From: Streptococcus devriesei DSM 19639
GTDB taxonomy: Bacteria > Bacillota > Bacilli > Lactobacillales > Streptococcaceae
Assembly: GCF_000423725.1 (NCBI RefSeq)
Contig: NZ_KE384084.1
Span: forward strand, 742,359 to 806,358
DNA length: 64,000 nucleotides
Direction of reading: 5' to 3'
The position numbers were made by a program, and so were the translations under genes. Positions 24,065 through 33,455 of this stretch are shown piece by piece (position 1 is the first letter of the stretch; each line of letters begins with the position of its first letter). The notes below the pieces were generated by a model. That model made no database searches, was not told the origin of the DNA, and saw only the letters and a list, made by a program, of their open reading frames with translations.

Positions 24065-24623
24065 ATACCTCAGTCAGTTAGAGCATTATTTAAAAAGACT
24101 GCCACAGGCTGACTATGAAGAAGCCATGGATTACTTTACAGAATATTTTGAAGAAGCGGGTCCTGAACGCGAAGAAGAAATTATCAGGGAACTGGGAAGT
24201 CCTAAGGAAGCAGCCCATGATATTTTAAGCCAGCTGATAGAAAAAAATCAGTTGATTGGCAGCAGTCCTAAACAAACCATCTGGCTGACAATCCTTGCTG
24301 TCCTAGCAGCCCCAATGGCTCTGCCCCTGACTATTGCAGCGCTGGGTGTTATTCTTGCCATTATCATTACTGCTCTGTCAAGCATTTTAATTACTGTCAG
24401 TTTTAGTTTTGTCGGTTTTGTTTCAAGTCTTGCTTTCCTCTGGGAGGCACTCACAAAACTGTCCGACTCACTATCAACCCTGAGTCTTGGTTTAGGAGCC
24501 AGCTTCCTATCGTTGGGTATCAGCCTGCTGTTTGCTGCTGCTACTATTTTGCTGGCCCGATTGTTTAAGTTTATCTTTCTTAAGTTTAACCAATGGATTG
24601 CAAAGCGAGGTTATAAATCATGA
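24051..24623 (+). CDS. DUF1700 (HAAS-domain) membrane protein
   Basis: A 190-residue protein. Residues 1-70 form the cytoplasmic helical HAAS domain (MTKAEYLSQLEHYLKRLP, then DYFTEYFEEAG and ELGSPKEAA), followed by about four transmembrane helices (about 75-180). Proteins of this type sit next to PadR regulators and are thought to be membrane-signalling partners. It overlaps the next gene by 4 bases. Confidence 0.85.
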   Translation: MTKAEYLSQLEHYLKRLPQADYEEAMDYFTEYFEEAGPEREEEIIRELGSPKEAAHDILSQLIEKNQLIGSSPKQTIWLTILAVLAAPMALPLTIAALGVILAIIITALSSILITVSFSFVGFVSSLAFLWEALTKLSDSLSTLSLGLGASFLSLGISLLFAAATILLARLFKFIFLKFNQWIAKRGYKS

Positions 24624-25456
24624 AAAGATCATTCAAAATTACCGTAGTTCTCGGGCTGATTTTAAGCATTTTAGGAACCGTTTTGCTGGGGTTCGGTCTG
24701 TCATCCGGAGGTCTTGAGAAGCTGCAAAATGATAACCAAGCAGCTCACAAAAAGGAAATTCAGTTAGACAATGTTCAGGTGCTGGACTTTGACTTTGATG
24801 TCAAGGATATTAAGGTCAAATCTTCTTCAGATAAACATTTCAAGCTGACTTATTATGAAAAACCTAAAGAAAAAATTGCTTACCGTTTTACCAAAGGCCA
24901 ATTATCCCTAAAACAGCATCTGCGTACCGGTGTCTTTCATATTGACCTTTTAAAATTAAGTGATTTCCCTGACTGGTTCAATGAGGATAACAAGCACTCA
25001 GTCATTTTGACCGTTCCTAAAAATCTGACTTTGAAGAAAGTTTCCATCAGCAATAAAGTCGGCAATATCAGTATTGAAAATCAGCTAATTTCAGCTATTA
25101 ACCTGCAAGGCAGCACAAATGATCTGTCTATCAAAAACAGCAGACTGGCGCAAGGGCGCATTGCCAGCAATGTCGGCAATATCTATCTCAATAACAGCAC
25201 TCTGATTAATATTAAGGGAGAAACCAATACCGGCAACATTACTGCTAAAAATGTGACTGTCTTAGACGCTGTCAGGTTAAATAATAATATCGGTGATACT
25301 AGGGTTGCACTATCTGCCAAAAGCCTTAAAAATACAGCTGTCAATGCTAAAACAGATATTGGCGATACGGACATTGCAGATAATGTCTCAAGAGGCAGTA
25401 TTTTTAAAAATCAGTTAACCATTAAGGTCAACACCGGCAGCGTTAAGGTTGAATAA
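24620..25456 (+). CDS. DUF4097/LiaG-like membrane-anchored beta-repeat protein
   Basis: A 278-residue protein with one N-terminal transmembrane anchor (about 7-30) and an extracellular domain built of short beta repeats: VGNISIEN, VGNIYLNN, TGNITAKN, IGDTRVA, IGDTDIA and TGSVKVE recur at roughly 20-residue spacing, typical of DUF4097 (adhesin-like) domains as in LiaG. Third gene of the PadR cassette; presumably the effector exposed at the cell surface. A terminator follows. Confidence 0.85.
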   Translation: MKRSFKITVVLGLILSILGTVLLGFGLSSGGLEKLQNDNQAAHKKEIQLDNVQVLDFDFDVKDIKVKSSSDKHFKLTYYEKPKEKIAYRFTKGQLSLKQHLRTGVFHIDLLKLSDFPDWFNEDNKHSVILTVPKNLTLKKVSISNKVGNISIENQLISAINLQGSTNDLSIKNSRLAQGRIASNVGNIYLNNSTLINIKGETNTGNITAKNVTVLDAVRLNNNIGDTRVALSAKSLKNTAVNAKTDIGDTDIADNVSRGSIFKNQLTIKVNTGSVKVE

Positions 25457-25507
25457 AAAGAAAACAAATAAGATTTAGCCTATCTTTCAAAACAGAATTA
25501 CGATGCT

Positions 25508-25547
25508 AAAAGACTGCCCCTAGCGTAATGCCAGAGGCAGTCTTTGT
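25508..25547. terminator. Convergent terminator between the PadR cassette and trmL
   Basis: AAAAGACTGCC and GGCAGTCTTT form a 10-bp stem with a loop of about 17 bases, between two converging genes. It can serve both. Confidence 0.75.
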
Positions 25548-25567
25548 CGTATCCCAAAACAAGCAAC

Positions 25568-26116
25568 TTACTTTAATTTATCAGCAGCATAGGTATGGCT
25601 GAGCTCTAAACCAGCGAATTGCTGCTGACGAAGAGCCTCATAGACTATCATGCAAACCGTATTTGATAAATTAAGGCTTCGGACATGCTGATCATTCATC
25701 GGAATGCGCAGGGCTTTTTCAGCATGCTGACGCATAAACGTTTCTGGCAGCCCCTTATCTTCACGGCCAAAGATAAAATAATGCGCTTTATCATCATGAT
25801 AATGCTCATCCGAATACGTTTTTTCAGCAAACTTGGTAATCAGATGCAGCGTGCCGGAGCAGCTATCCATAAACTCTTCCAGACTGTCGTATAAGTGCAC
25901 GTCCAGTTTGTCCCAATAATCAAGACCGGCTCGCTTCATTTTCCTGTCATCAATAGGAAAGCCCATAGGGCGGATAATATGAAGAGGGCTGTTGGTCGCC
26001 GCACAAGTACGGGCAATATTGCCGGTATTGGCAGGAATTTGCGGTTCAAACAAGACAACGTGATTTTTCCCCGAAGCCGGGGAATGATTTTCTTTTTCCA
26101 ATGTTTCAATATTCAT
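25568..26116 (-). CDS. trmL: tRNA (cytidine/uridine-34-2'-O)-methyltransferase TrmL
   Basis: A 182-residue SPOUT enzyme that 2'-O-methylates the wobble base of the two tRNA-Leu isoacceptors. Knot motifs are intact: [18 protein letters not shown] (about 24-41), [11 protein letters not shown] (about 115-125) and [25 protein letters not shown] (about 138-162). About 20 residues precede the usual TrmL start (HVVLFEP), a mild N-terminal extension. It has an unusual structured leader. Confidence 0.93.
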   Translation of the reverse strand: MNIETLEKENHSPASGKNHVVLFEPQIPANTGNIARTCAATNSPLHIIRPMGFPIDDRKMKRAGLDYWDKLDVHLYDSLEEFMDSCSGTLHLITKFAEKTYSDEHYHDDKAHYFIFGREDKGLPETFMRQHAEKALRIPMNDQHVRSLNLSNTVCMIVYEALRQQQFAGLELSHTYAADKLK

Positions 26117-26145
26117 CTTAGACTAACTTTCTGATGGTAGGTTTA

Positions 26146-26211
26146 TCACAAAAAAAGAACCACGAAACCCGGAGTCATGCTCAGCAGGTAACGTGGTGTG
26201 TGGGGCCTCAT
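26146..26211 (-). CDS. Possible 21-residue leader peptide
   Basis: An ATG at 26211 opens a 21-codon frame (MRPHTPRYLLSMTPGFVVLF then Leu, TGA at 26146-26148) running through the whole terminator hairpin of the trmL leader. Its start codon is inside the stem of the first hairpin and no Shine-Dalgarno is obvious, so translation is uncertain. If translated, ribosome position could control terminator formation. Confidence 0.3.
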   Translation of the reverse strand: MRPHTPRYLLSMTPGFVVLFL

Positions 26212-26249
26212 TATCTTAAATCATAACAGGTTTGATTTAAAACAATGAG
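26146..26249 (-). ncRNA. Structured leader RNA or small RNA ahead of trmL
   Basis: From a promoter at 26263-26290 the minus-strand transcript first folds CTCATT/AATGAG plus TTAAATCA/TGATTTAA (26207-26249), then a second hairpin with outer ACCACG/CGTGGT (26159-26197) directly followed by a run of seven U. This second hairpin is an intrinsic terminator lying before trmL, so the element is either an attenuator or a separate RNA of about 105 bases. It does not match riboswitch classes I know. Confidence 0.55.
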
Positions 26250-26262
26250 TAGCTTGATATAT

Positions 26263-26290
26263 AGTATAACACTTTTGTCAAAGATGTCAA
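26263..26290 (-). promoter_or_regulatory. Promoter of the trmL leader
   Basis: Minus strand TTGACA (26285-26290), 16-base spacer, TATACT (26263-26268). A near-consensus promoter whose start would fall at about 26255, just before the first hairpin. Confidence 0.65.
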
Positions 26291-26364
26291 TAAAATGTTA
26301 GAAAAAATTTTAAGATTTTTTTCAGAAAAGAACACTCTTTTTTCAAAAAAATAGTATCGTGTCT

Positions 26365-26390
26365 CAAGGGCTTTCCTCCCTTGTTTTTCT
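26365..26390 (+). terminator. Plus-strand terminator-like hairpin in the trkA upstream region
   Basis: CAAGGG, loop CTTTCCT, CCCTTG, then TTTTTCTTTT. The polarity fits transcripts moving towards trkA, although no plus-strand gene lies within the preceding 900 bases. It may attenuate trkA or insulate it. Confidence 0.4.
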
Positions 26391-26466
26391 TTTGATTTTT
26401 CATAGAAAAATAGTGCATTTTCTTCTGAAAAGAGGTATGATAGTTATTATAATTTGGAGGTAAATC

Positions 26467-27822
26467 ATGAAAATTATTGTCGTTGGCGGCGGTAAAGTCG
26501 GAAAGGCTCTCTGTCGCTCTCTGGTCGATGAAAAGCACGATGTTATTCTCATTGAAGAAAACGAAACGGTGCTTAATCATGTGACAAAACGCCTTGATAT
26601 TATGGGAATCGTTGGCAATGGCGCTAATTTCAGAATTTTAGAGCAGGCTGATGTTCAAAACTGCGATATTTTCATTGCCATTACAGATAAGGATGAAGTG
26701 AACATGGTAGCAGCCGTCCTGGCTAAAAGGATGGGAGCTAAAGAGAATATCGTACGGGTTCGCAACCCTGAATATTCGAATGCTTATTTTAAAGACAAAA
26801 ACTTTCTCAGTTTCTCCTTGGTGGTCAATCCAGAACTGCTGACAGCCCGTTATATTGCCAACATGGTTGATTTCCCTAATGCGCTGTCTGTGGAACATTT
26901 TGTCAATGGCCGTGTCATGCTGATGGAATTTAAAATTCTAGACAGCAACAAACTCTGTCAGATGTCTTTGAATCAGTTCCGCAAAAAATTCAGCAACATT
27001 GTCATTTGTGCTATTGAGCGCAATCATGAATTGATTATTCCTGACGGCGATGACATTATTCAGCCCGGCGATAAGATTTTTGTAACCGGCAATCGTATGG
27101 ACATGATTCATTTCCATAACTTTGTCAAAAACAAGGTTATTAAAAGCTTGATGATTATCGGAGCCGGAAGGATTGCTTATTATTTGCTCAACATCCTCAA
27201 AGCGACAAACCGCCATCTGCAGGTCAAAATCATTGAAGTTGATCCTAAAAAGGCAGAACTTTTCAGTCAGGAATTCCCGCATATTCACGTGGTTCAGGGA
27301 GACGGCACGGCTAAGGATATTCTTTTGGAAGAAAGTGCTGCCAACTACGATGCTATTGCTACTCTTACCGGTGTTGACGAAGAAAATATCATTGCCTCCA
27401 TGTTTTTAGAAACACTGGGCGTGCAGAAAAATATTACCAAAGTCAATCGCACCAGCCTTCTTGAAATTATTAATCCCGAGCAGTTTTCAAGTATTATTAC
27501 ACCTAAAAACATCGCAGTGGACTCCATGATGCATTTTATCCGCGGACGCGTTAATGCCCAAGATTCTAATCTGGACGCTCTGCATCATGTAGCTAACGGC
27601 CGAATTGAAACCTTGCAGTTTGAGATCCGTCAGGCTAATAAAATGGCCGGCAAAACCTTGTCCAATCTAAAACTTAAAAGCGATGTTTTAATAGCTGCTA
27701 TTATTCGCCGCGGAAAGACCATTTTCCCAACCGGTGATGATGTTTTTGAAGTCGGAGACAAAATCGTTGTCATCACACTGCGCAAGAACATCACGCATAT
27801 CTATGATTTATTGAAGAGGTAA
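26467..27822 (+). CDS. trkA: Trk potassium uptake system regulatory subunit TrkA
   Basis: A 451-residue cytoplasmic protein with two tandem RCK units: Rossmann nucleotide loops GGGKVG (about 6-11) and GAGRIAY (about 235-241), each followed by a TrkA_C domain (about 135-220 and 370-450). It gates TrkH in response to NAD(H)/ATP. TTGGAGG precedes the ATG. The stop is 3 bases before trkH, forming a two-gene operon. Confidence 0.95.
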   Translation: MKIIVVGGGKVGKALCRSLVDEKHDVILIEENETVLNHVTKRLDIMGIVGNGANFRILEQADVQNCDIFIAITDKDEVNMVAAVLAKRMGAKENIVRVRNPEYSNAYFKDKNFLSFSLVVNPELLTARYIANMVDFPNALSVEHFVNGRVMLMEFKILDSNKLCQMSLNQFRKKFSNIVICAIERNHELIIPDGDDIIQPGDKIFVTGNRMDMIHFHNFVKNKVIKSLMIIGAGRIAYYLLNILKATNRHLQVKIIEVDPKKAELFSQEFPHIHVVQGDGTAKDILLEESAANYDAIATLTGVDEENIIASMFLETLGVQKNITKVNRTSLLEIINPEQFSSIITPKNIAVDSMMHFIRGRVNAQDSNLDALHHVANGRIETLQFEIRQANKMAGKTLSNLKLKSDVLIAAIIRRGKTIFPTGDDVFEVGDKIVVITLRKNITHIYDLLKR

Positions 27823-27825
27823 GCT

Positions 27826-29265
27826 ATGAATAAAAGTATGGTACGCTTTCTCTTATCAAAATTACTGCTGATTGAAGCTGCGCTTCTGATTGTTCCTTTG
27901 ATTGTCGCTCTTATTTATCAGGAAGACCGAACAATTATGTTCAGTCTTTTAGGCACTATGGCTATCCTGATTCTCCTTGGAAGCCTCGGTATTGTTTTTA
28001 AACCTAAAAACCAGCATATTTATACCAAGGAAGGACTGCTGATTGTTGCTCTTTGCTGGGTTCTTTGGTCTTTCTTTGGAGCGCTGCCTTTTGTTTTCAC
28101 CGGTCAGATTCCTAATATCATTGATGCTTTTTTTGAAGTCAGCTCAGGCTTTACAACGACAGGGGCCACTATCTTGCCGGATGTGTCTGTTCTTTCTCAT
28201 TCACTGCTGTTCTGGCGCAGCTTCACTCACCTGATTGGCGGGATGGGAGTACTGGTTTTTGCACTTGCCATTATGGAAAACAGCAAAAACAGCCATTTAG
28301 AGGTCATGCGGGCAGAAGTTCCGGGACCTGTCTTTGGCAAGGTGGTCTCTAAGCTAAAAGACACAGCCCAGATCCTCTACATTATCTATTTGGCTATGTT
28401 TGCCATCTTTACTGTTGTTCTGTGGTTTGCAGGCATGCCGCTCTATGACAGTCTGGTTACTGCGATGGGAACTGCCGGTACCGGCGGCTTCACTGTCTTT
28501 AATGACAGTATTGCTCACTACCACAGCTCACTGATTACAAACTTGGTTTCAATAGGCATGCTGGCTTTTGGTGTCAACTTTAATCTCTATTATTTGCTGC
28601 TGATGCGCAAGTTTAAATCCTTCTTTGGCGATGAAGAATTACGGACCTATATCGGCATTGTGCTGGCTGCGACCATCTTAATCTGGCTAAATGTCAGCGG
28701 TCTCTTCTCTTCTGCAAAAGAAGGTCTGGAAACCTCGTTTTTTGAAGTTTCTACCATCATGACAACAACAGGCTTTGGTCTTACCGACTTAACCGTCTGG
28801 CCGCTTTTCTCTCAGTTTATTCTGCTCTTATTAATGTTTATCGGAGGATCGGCCGGATCAACAGCCGGCGGCTTGAAGGTTATGCGGACCTTGATTATAT
28901 CAAAGATTACTAAAAATCAAGTCCTCTCCAGCCTCTACCCTAATCGGATAATGTCCCTGCATATCAACCATCAGCCGCTTGATAAGCGGATACAGCACAG
29001 TGTTCTTAAATATTTGGCTATTTATCTTGCTATTTTTATCGGTTTGGTCTTTATTCTGACACTTGACAGCAACAAGTTTATGGTCGTTGTCAGTGCAGCT
29101 GCCAGCGCCTTTAATAATATCGGACCAATGTTAGGAACAGATAAGACTTTTGCTATCTTCAGTCCCTTTTCAAAATTAGCTCTGTCCTTTGCAATGATTG
29201 CAGGACGGCTGGAAATTTATCCAATGCTCCTGCTCTTTATTCCAAAAACTTGGTCTAAAACTTAA
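27826..29265 (+). CDS. trkH: Trk potassium uptake system membrane subunit TrkH
   Basis: A 479-residue potassium channel-like transporter with four M1-P-M2 repeats. The filter regions are visible: GFTTTGATI, GTAGTGGFT, MTTTGFG and FNNIGPM. It forms the pore of the Trk system with TrkA. C-di-AMP often controls Trk/Ktr systems in streptococci, and a CbpB-like protein is encoded nearby, but no direct link is shown here. Confidence 0.95.
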   Translation: MNKSMVRFLLSKLLLIEAALLIVPLIVALIYQEDRTIMFSLLGTMAILILLGSLGIVFKPKNQHIYTKEGLLIVALCWVLWSFFGALPFVFTGQIPNIIDAFFEVSSGFTTTGATILPDVSVLSHSLLFWRSFTHLIGGMGVLVFALAIMENSKNSHLEVMRAEVPGPVFGKVVSKLKDTAQILYIIYLAMFAIFTVVLWFAGMPLYDSLVTAMGTAGTGGFTVFNDSIAHYHSSLITNLVSIGMLAFGVNFNLYYLLLMRKFKSFFGDEELRTYIGIVLAATILIWLNVSGLFSSAKEGLETSFFEVSTIMTTTGFGLTDLTVWPLFSQFILLLLMFIGGSAGSTAGGLKVMRTLIISKITKNQVLSSLYPNRIMSLHINHQPLDKRIQHSVLKYLAIYLAIFIGLVFILTLDSNKFMVVVSAAASAFNNIGPMLGTDKTFAIFSPFSKLALSFAMIAGRLEIYPMLLLFIPKTWSKT

Positions 29266-29319
29266 GTATTGCCGCCATCAGTCTTTATACCTGCAGCTCC
29301 ACTGCTGCTTAATACGAAA

Positions 29320-29346
29320 AAAAGCCCTCACTAAGTGAGGGTTTTC
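29320..29346 (+). terminator. Terminator after trkH
   Basis: AAAGCCCTCA, CTAAG, TGAGGGTTTT: a compact 9-10 bp stem followed by Ts. Confidence 0.85.
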
Positions 29347-29487
29347 TGGTTGATATGCATTCAATTTTTCAAAATAGGTTAAACCTGCTCCAAACTATTG
29401 CCAAAACTGCGGAAGTTACTGACAAAAAAGACGCTGTCCCATTTTTGACAAACTGAAATCTTTAGAGCTGCCAGCGGCAAAACTAAT

Positions 29488-29730
29488 TTACTTCTTTTTA
29501 CCATTCCTCCGCAAAGTAAAATGATCCGGCACCGGATCTTGACCGCCCTTTACAAAGGGATGGCAGCGCAAAATCCTGGCAATTCCCATAAAGACCCCCT
29601 TTAAACCATGCTTTTCAATGGCTTCTATCATGTAAGTCGAACAAGTAGGGCGATAGCGGCAGGAAGCAGGAAAAGCAGGTGAGATAAACTTCTGATAGAA
29701 TCTGACTGGCGCAATGAGCAATTTTTTCAT
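29488..29730 (-). CDS. yidD: Membrane protein insertion efficiency factor YidD
   Basis: An 80-residue membrane-associated protein with the hallmark [19 protein letters not shown] (about 21-39) and the N-terminal amphipathic helix [12 protein letters not shown]. It assists YidC-dependent insertion. Its ATG overlaps the stop of rluB by 4 bases, last in a long operon. Confidence 0.95.
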   Translation of the reverse strand: MKKLLIAPVRFYQKFISPAFPASCRYRPTCSTYMIEAIEKHGLKGVFMGIARILRCHPFVKGGQDPVPDHFTLRRNGKKK

Positions 29731-30455
29731 CTGCTTGTTTGATTAACAGCCGCATTGTAGAGCTGACTGACTTCCTTTTTATTTAATCGTCTTGACTCTC
29801 CCGGATGAAGTCCTGATAAATCAAGCGTACCAAAGCGTGTCCGTGACAGCTTATCAACCTTTAAGCCCACTGCTTCAAACATTTTTTTAACTTGGTGATT
29901 GCGCCCTTCATGGATAGTCAGTTCAACAACTGAACGATTTTTTTGTCTGTCTGTTTTTATGATATGATAGCGAGCCGGTTTGGTGACTTTGCCATCAATA
30001 CGAACACCTCGTGTTAAGGGCCGCAGATTATTCTTATCCGCAATCCCTTCCACACGCGCCACATAGACCTTATCAATTTCATTTCGCGGATGAATCATTT
30101 TATCTGTGAAATCACCGTCATTGGTTAAAATCAAAAGGCCTGACGTATCCCAGTCCAAACGTCCGACAGGATAAATTCTTTCTTTAACTTGAGGCAGCAA
30201 GTCAATAACTGTCTTTCGGCCCTTGTCATCGGAAACGCTGGAAATCACTCCGCGCGGCTTATTGAGCAGGTAGTAAACTTTTTCCTCGTTATAAATAGGC
30301 TGGCCGTCAATTTCAACCACATCACCTGATTTTACGGTTGTTGCCAGTTCAGTGACTGTTTGACCGTTAAGGGTCACAAGTCCTTGTTTGATCAGCTCTT
30401 CAGCCTTACGGCGGCTGGCAACTCCTGCATGTGCAATATATTTATTAATTCTCAT
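29727..30455 (-). CDS. rluB: 23S rRNA pseudouridine synthase RluB-type
   Basis: A 242-residue enzyme: N-terminal S4 domain ([21 protein letters not shown]) and the catalytic [17 protein letters not shown] with the essential Asp. It converts a uridine near the peptidyl transferase centre to pseudouridine. I start at ATG 30455, with AAAGGAAG upstream and an 11-base overlap with scpB; the longer frame would begin at a TTG. Confidence 0.93.
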   Translation of the reverse strand: MRINKYIAHAGVASRRKAEELIKQGLVTLNGQTVTELATTVKSGDVVEIDGQPIYNEEKVYYLLNKPRGVISSVSDDKGRKTVIDLLPQVKERIYPVGRLDWDTSGLLILTNDGDFTDKMIHPRNEIDKVYVARVEGIADKNNLRPLTRGVRIDGKVTKPARYHIIKTDRQKNRSVVELTIHEGRNHQVKKMFEAVGLKVDKLSRTRFGTLDLSGLHPGESRRLNKKEVSQLYNAAVNQTSR

Positions 30456-31038
30456 TTTCTTCCTTTGCTTCTGCTTCTTCAAGCGATTCTTCTTTGCTGC
30501 TAAAAAGCGTAAATTCTTCGTCTTTCAATTCGATACCGGAAGCATCCGGCAATTCTTCCAGACTGTTAATTCCCATGTAATCCAAGAAATAATCCGTCGT
30601 TACATAAAGATTCGGCCGTCCCAGCACTTCTTTTTTCCCGTTTTCACGAATCAAATCAAAGGCCTGAAGTTTAGAAATGGCACCGCTGGAATTGACTCCC
30701 CGAATATCATCAACCTCGATCCGAGTGATGGGCTGTTTGTACGCAATAATTGACAGCACCTCAAGACTGGCTCGGGATAGGCTCTGATTAATAGGTGTTC
30801 TGGAGTACTGGCGCAAAAGCTCTGCGTATTCCTTTTTAGTGACCAGTTTATAAGTTTTTGAAGACTCCATCAGGCAAAGAGCGGAGCTGTCATCTGCTTC
30901 GTATTTCTGAGATAGTTTCTCCAGCTGCTGCAGCAAGGCCGAAACAGGCATATCCAGCAGTGCGGCCAGCTGGCGCAAACCAAGTCCATCCTCACCTGCT
31001 ACAAACAGCAGCGCTTCTATCTTTGACAGAGGGGTCAT
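30445..31038 (-). CDS. scpB: Segregation and condensation protein ScpB
   Basis: A 197-residue two-winged-helix protein ([44 protein letters not shown]), the non-Smc subunit that dimerises and binds ScpA. It acts in chromosome condensation and segregation. Acidic, low-complexity C-terminus ([15 protein letters not shown]). The start overlaps scpA by 4 bases. Confidence 0.96.
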   Translation of the reverse strand: MTPLSKIEALLFVAGEDGLGLRQLAALLDMPVSALLQQLEKLSQKYEADDSSALCLMESSKTYKLVTKKEYAELLRQYSRTPINQSLSRASLEVLSIIAYKQPITRIEVDDIRGVNSSGAISKLQAFDLIRENGKKEVLGRPNLYVTTDYFLDYMGINSLEELPDASGIELKDEEFTLFSSKEESLEEAEAKEENEN

Positions 31039-31742
31039 GCTTTTTCCTTTCTTAAAATAATATCACTAAAATTACGTTCCTGCCGAACCGAAACACGGTG
31101 TACTTTGATTAATTCCAAAGTTGCCAAAAAGATAGTAATCATCTCATTGATCGAAACGGCTTCTTTAAACAGGAGCGACAAATTAGTCTCTTTTTGGCTG
31201 GCGACTTTTTCTTCGACAGCCAGCATCATATCTTCAATATGGTAATCATCGCTGTCGATTGTTGTATGGCTGTTTTTGATTTCTTCCTGCTTTTCAGCCA
31301 TCACCTTTGAAAAGGCCAGAAAAATATCCACAACTGATTTATCCTGCCGCAGTTCAACATCATCGTAAATCAGCTCTAATTTCGGCTTAGAAAAGTGCTG
31401 GGCCCGCTCACCGTGCTTCAGCGCCAGCTGTTCTCCTAACAGCTTATAAGTCCGATATTCCTCAATTTGCTGTAATAACTGCAGTTCCGGATCTTCCTCA
31501 GGTTCAAAACTTTCGACAACTTTGGGAAGGAGCTTACGGCTTTTAATCAGCATTAATTGGCTGGCCATCACCATATATTCCCCGGTCACTTCAAGCTTCA
31601 TCGCCTGCAGTGTCGCAATATAAGCCAGATACTGCTCAATCACATCAACGATTGGAACATCATAAATATCAACTTCATATTTAGAGACCAGGTGCAAAAG
31701 CAAGTCCAGCGGTCCTTCAAAATCTTTTAATTTAATATCCAT
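31035..31742 (-). CDS. scpA: Segregation and condensation protein ScpA
   Basis: A 235-residue kleisin with the conserved opening [12 protein letters not shown] (about 8-19), linking Smc heads and ScpB. The C-terminal winged helix ([19 protein letters not shown]) completes the normal length. It starts one base from the stop of the XerD-like gene, so translation is coupled. Confidence 0.96.
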   Translation of the reverse strand: MDIKLKDFEGPLDLLLHLVSKYEVDIYDVPIVDVIEQYLAYIATLQAMKLEVTGEYMVMASQLMLIKSRKLLPKVVESFEPEEDPELQLLQQIEEYRTYKLLGEQLALKHGERAQHFSKPKLELIYDDVELRQDKSVVDIFLAFSKVMAEKQEEIKNSHTTIDSDDYHIEDMMLAVEEKVASQKETNLSLLFKEAVSINEMITIFLATLELIKVHRVSVRQERNFSDIILRKEKA

Positions 31743-32482
31743 CAGTTTTTAAAATACTTTTCCAGTGTTACAGGGCTTTTAAGACCGAGATGCTTGGCCA
31801 AATCCATCATGCTGACACCCTTATTTTTAGCCTTGATAATGTATTGCTCCCGCAATTTCTGAGCCGTCATTTCCTTCAAACCCACGGTCGCCAGATAATG
31901 GCTCAATTTGTTAAAAAGCCACTGACGCGAATAGGTCTCTCCCTTATTATCAAACAAGTAGACAGCTCCTTCTTCTTTTTCCGGCAGGTAGGACAGCAGC
32001 CGATCGGATAGCTCTAAAACTCTCATGGATTGGCCGCTCATGACCGTCATTACTTGAAAATCCAAGGCAATATTGTCCCATTTCAGCCGGGCAATGTCAC
32101 TTGGAGAAAGCCCTAATTCCACAATTAACATAGCAATAAGCTGTCCTGTATGATCAGCAGTCTTCTCATAGAGGACAGATAAGTCTATTTCTTGATATGC
32201 AGGTCTTACAAGAGGCAGTTTTTCCTTATTTTTAATCTTGTAAAAATGATCCAGCTTCTCATGCTCATACAAAAAGAAGAGAAACTGATTGACAGCTGAA
32301 ATTTTACGCTTTTTTGCTGAAACTTTTAAGTCTGCCAAAGACTGCTCATAGAGCTTAAGTTTGTTTGGATTGACTTTTCCCTTAGTAATTTCTGCAAATT
32401 GCTGCAGATCATAGAAATAAGATTTTTGTGAATTTGAAGATAAAGATTTACTGGCGATAAATTCTGGAATAAGTGTTATCAT
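31742..32482 (-). CDS. XerD-like tyrosine recombinase homologue, catalytic residues lost
   Basis: A 246-residue protein with the core-binding and catalytic domain folds of Xer recombinases. The active site is degraded: the first Arg (normally GLRxSE) is replaced ([11 protein letters not shown]), the HxLR box reads QKLR so His is missing, the LGH box reads LGL, and only the second Arg and a C-terminal Tyr (LEKYF) remain. Strand exchange is therefore unlikely. Streptococci resolve chromosomes with XerS; this XerD-like protein conserved beside scpAB probably has a structural or regulatory role. Overlaps cbpB by 4 bases. Confidence 0.88.
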   Translation of the reverse strand: MITLIPEFIASKSLSSNSQKSYFYDLQQFAEITKGKVNPNKLKLYEQSLADLKVSAKKRKISAVNQFLFFLYEHEKLDHFYKIKNKEKLPLVRPAYQEIDLSVLYEKTADHTGQLIAMLIVELGLSPSDIARLKWDNIALDFQVMTVMSGQSMRVLELSDRLLSYLPEKEEGAVYLFDNKGETYSRQWLFNKLSHYLATVGLKEMTAQKLREQYIIKAKNKGVSMMDLAKHLGLKSPVTLEKYFKN

Positions 32483-32940
32483 TTTTTTGTCAGTGTGTAT
32501 TCGTTTGTAAATTCATGAAGCAGGCTGTTCAGTGCTTTTAAAATAACTTTTCGTGTAATGATACCCAAAAAGGTTCCATCGGCTTCAACGACCGGCAGAA
32601 AATTAGCATCCACTAATTTGTGCATCACCTCTGTCAGATCAGCTTTGGGTCCCACAGTCGCATAGCTGCCGTTCGTCATATAAGAGATGTCCAGTGCGGC
32701 CAGCTTTTCATCGTCAATGTCTTCTTCCTGCTGGTATCTGACAATATCTGACATACTGATGGTCCCAACGTATTTTTTATCTTTGGTAATGACAGGCACC
32801 CGTGAAAAGCCGTTATTAGCAAGAAGCAGCATAACATGGGCTGTATTATGGGTATCAATAAAGATTGCCAGCTCTTCAGCCGGAGTCAGAGCATTTTCCA
32901 AAAGCGGTTTTAAGAAATTTTCAAATTCTTTTGCTATCAT
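32479..32940 (-). CDS. cbpB: CBS-domain protein, cyclic-di-AMP-binding CbpB type
   Basis: A 153-residue protein made of a CBS pair (about 18-75 and 85-142: NGFSRVPVITKDKKYVGTIS; NFLPVVEADGTFLGIIT). Homologues (CbpB/DarB) bind c-di-AMP and interact with (p)ppGpp synthetase or pyruvate carboxylase in other Firmicutes. The c-di-AMP role is inferred by homology. Overlaps yfcE-like and xerD-like genes by 4 bases. Confidence 0.85.
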   Translation of the reverse strand: MIAKEFENFLKPLLENALTPAEELAIFIDTHNTAHVMLLLANNGFSRVPVITKDKKYVGTISMSDIVRYQQEEDIDDEKLAALDISYMTNGSYATVGPKADLTEVMHKLVDANFLPVVEADGTFLGIITRKVILKALNSLLHEFTNEYTLTKK

Positions 32941-33455
32941 CGTTTTATTTCCTGTGAAAGTGCTGGGTAGATCTCATGATCCCGTGTGAAATAATCTACT
33001 CGAATGCGGTCTTTACTAAAATTCACCTTCGCATAAAGACGCTCATTGATATCGCCGCGCGGCTGAGATACACTGCCCGGATTAATAAAGACAGTTTTGC
33101 CATTTTTCCAGACGGCCGGCCTGTGAAGGTGCCCATAAGTACAAATATCGGCATCTTCCTCCTGTGCCCAAAGATCCAGACGTTCAAAGCCAAAATTAAT
33201 ACTAAACAAATGGCCGTGTGTCTGAGCGATTGTTAAGTTGGGCAGCTCGGTCACAAGAGAATCAGGATACTCTCCAAAGTCACAATTGCCGCGGACCACC
33301 TGAATGCCTTCCCAAATGGGATCGCTCACCGGCAGCTCAGAGTCGCCGTTATGAAAAATAGCATCTACCTTGCCTAAATAGCGGTCTTTAATTTCTTTTA
33401 CAATTTGCCGATCACCATGTGAATCACTCATGATAATCAATGTGCCTTCTGCCAT
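32937..33455 (-). CDS. YfcE/MJ0936-family metallophosphoesterase
   Basis: A 172-residue calcineurin-like phosphoesterase with all metal motifs: DSHGDR (11-16), HNGDSE (35-40), GNCDF (56-60), THGHLF (79-84), and GHLHRP (107-112). It hydrolyses phosphodiesters in vitro in the family; the natural substrate is unknown. Starts inside rdgB (19-base overlap). Confidence 0.92.
   Translation of the reverse strand: MAEGTLIIMSDSHGDRQIVKEIKDRYLGKVDAIFHNGDSELPVSDPIWEGIQVVRGNCDFGEYPDSLVTELPNLTIAQTHGHLFSINFGFERLDLWAQEEDADICTYGHLHRPAVWKNGKTVFINPGSVSQPRGDINERLYAKVNFSKDRIRVDYFTRDHEIYPALSQEIKR

Noticed and set aside
26146..26249. T-box riboswitch for the trmL leader
   Set aside because: No AGGGTGGNACCGCG-like T-box sequence or specifier loop could be found, so it is listed only as an unassigned structured leader.
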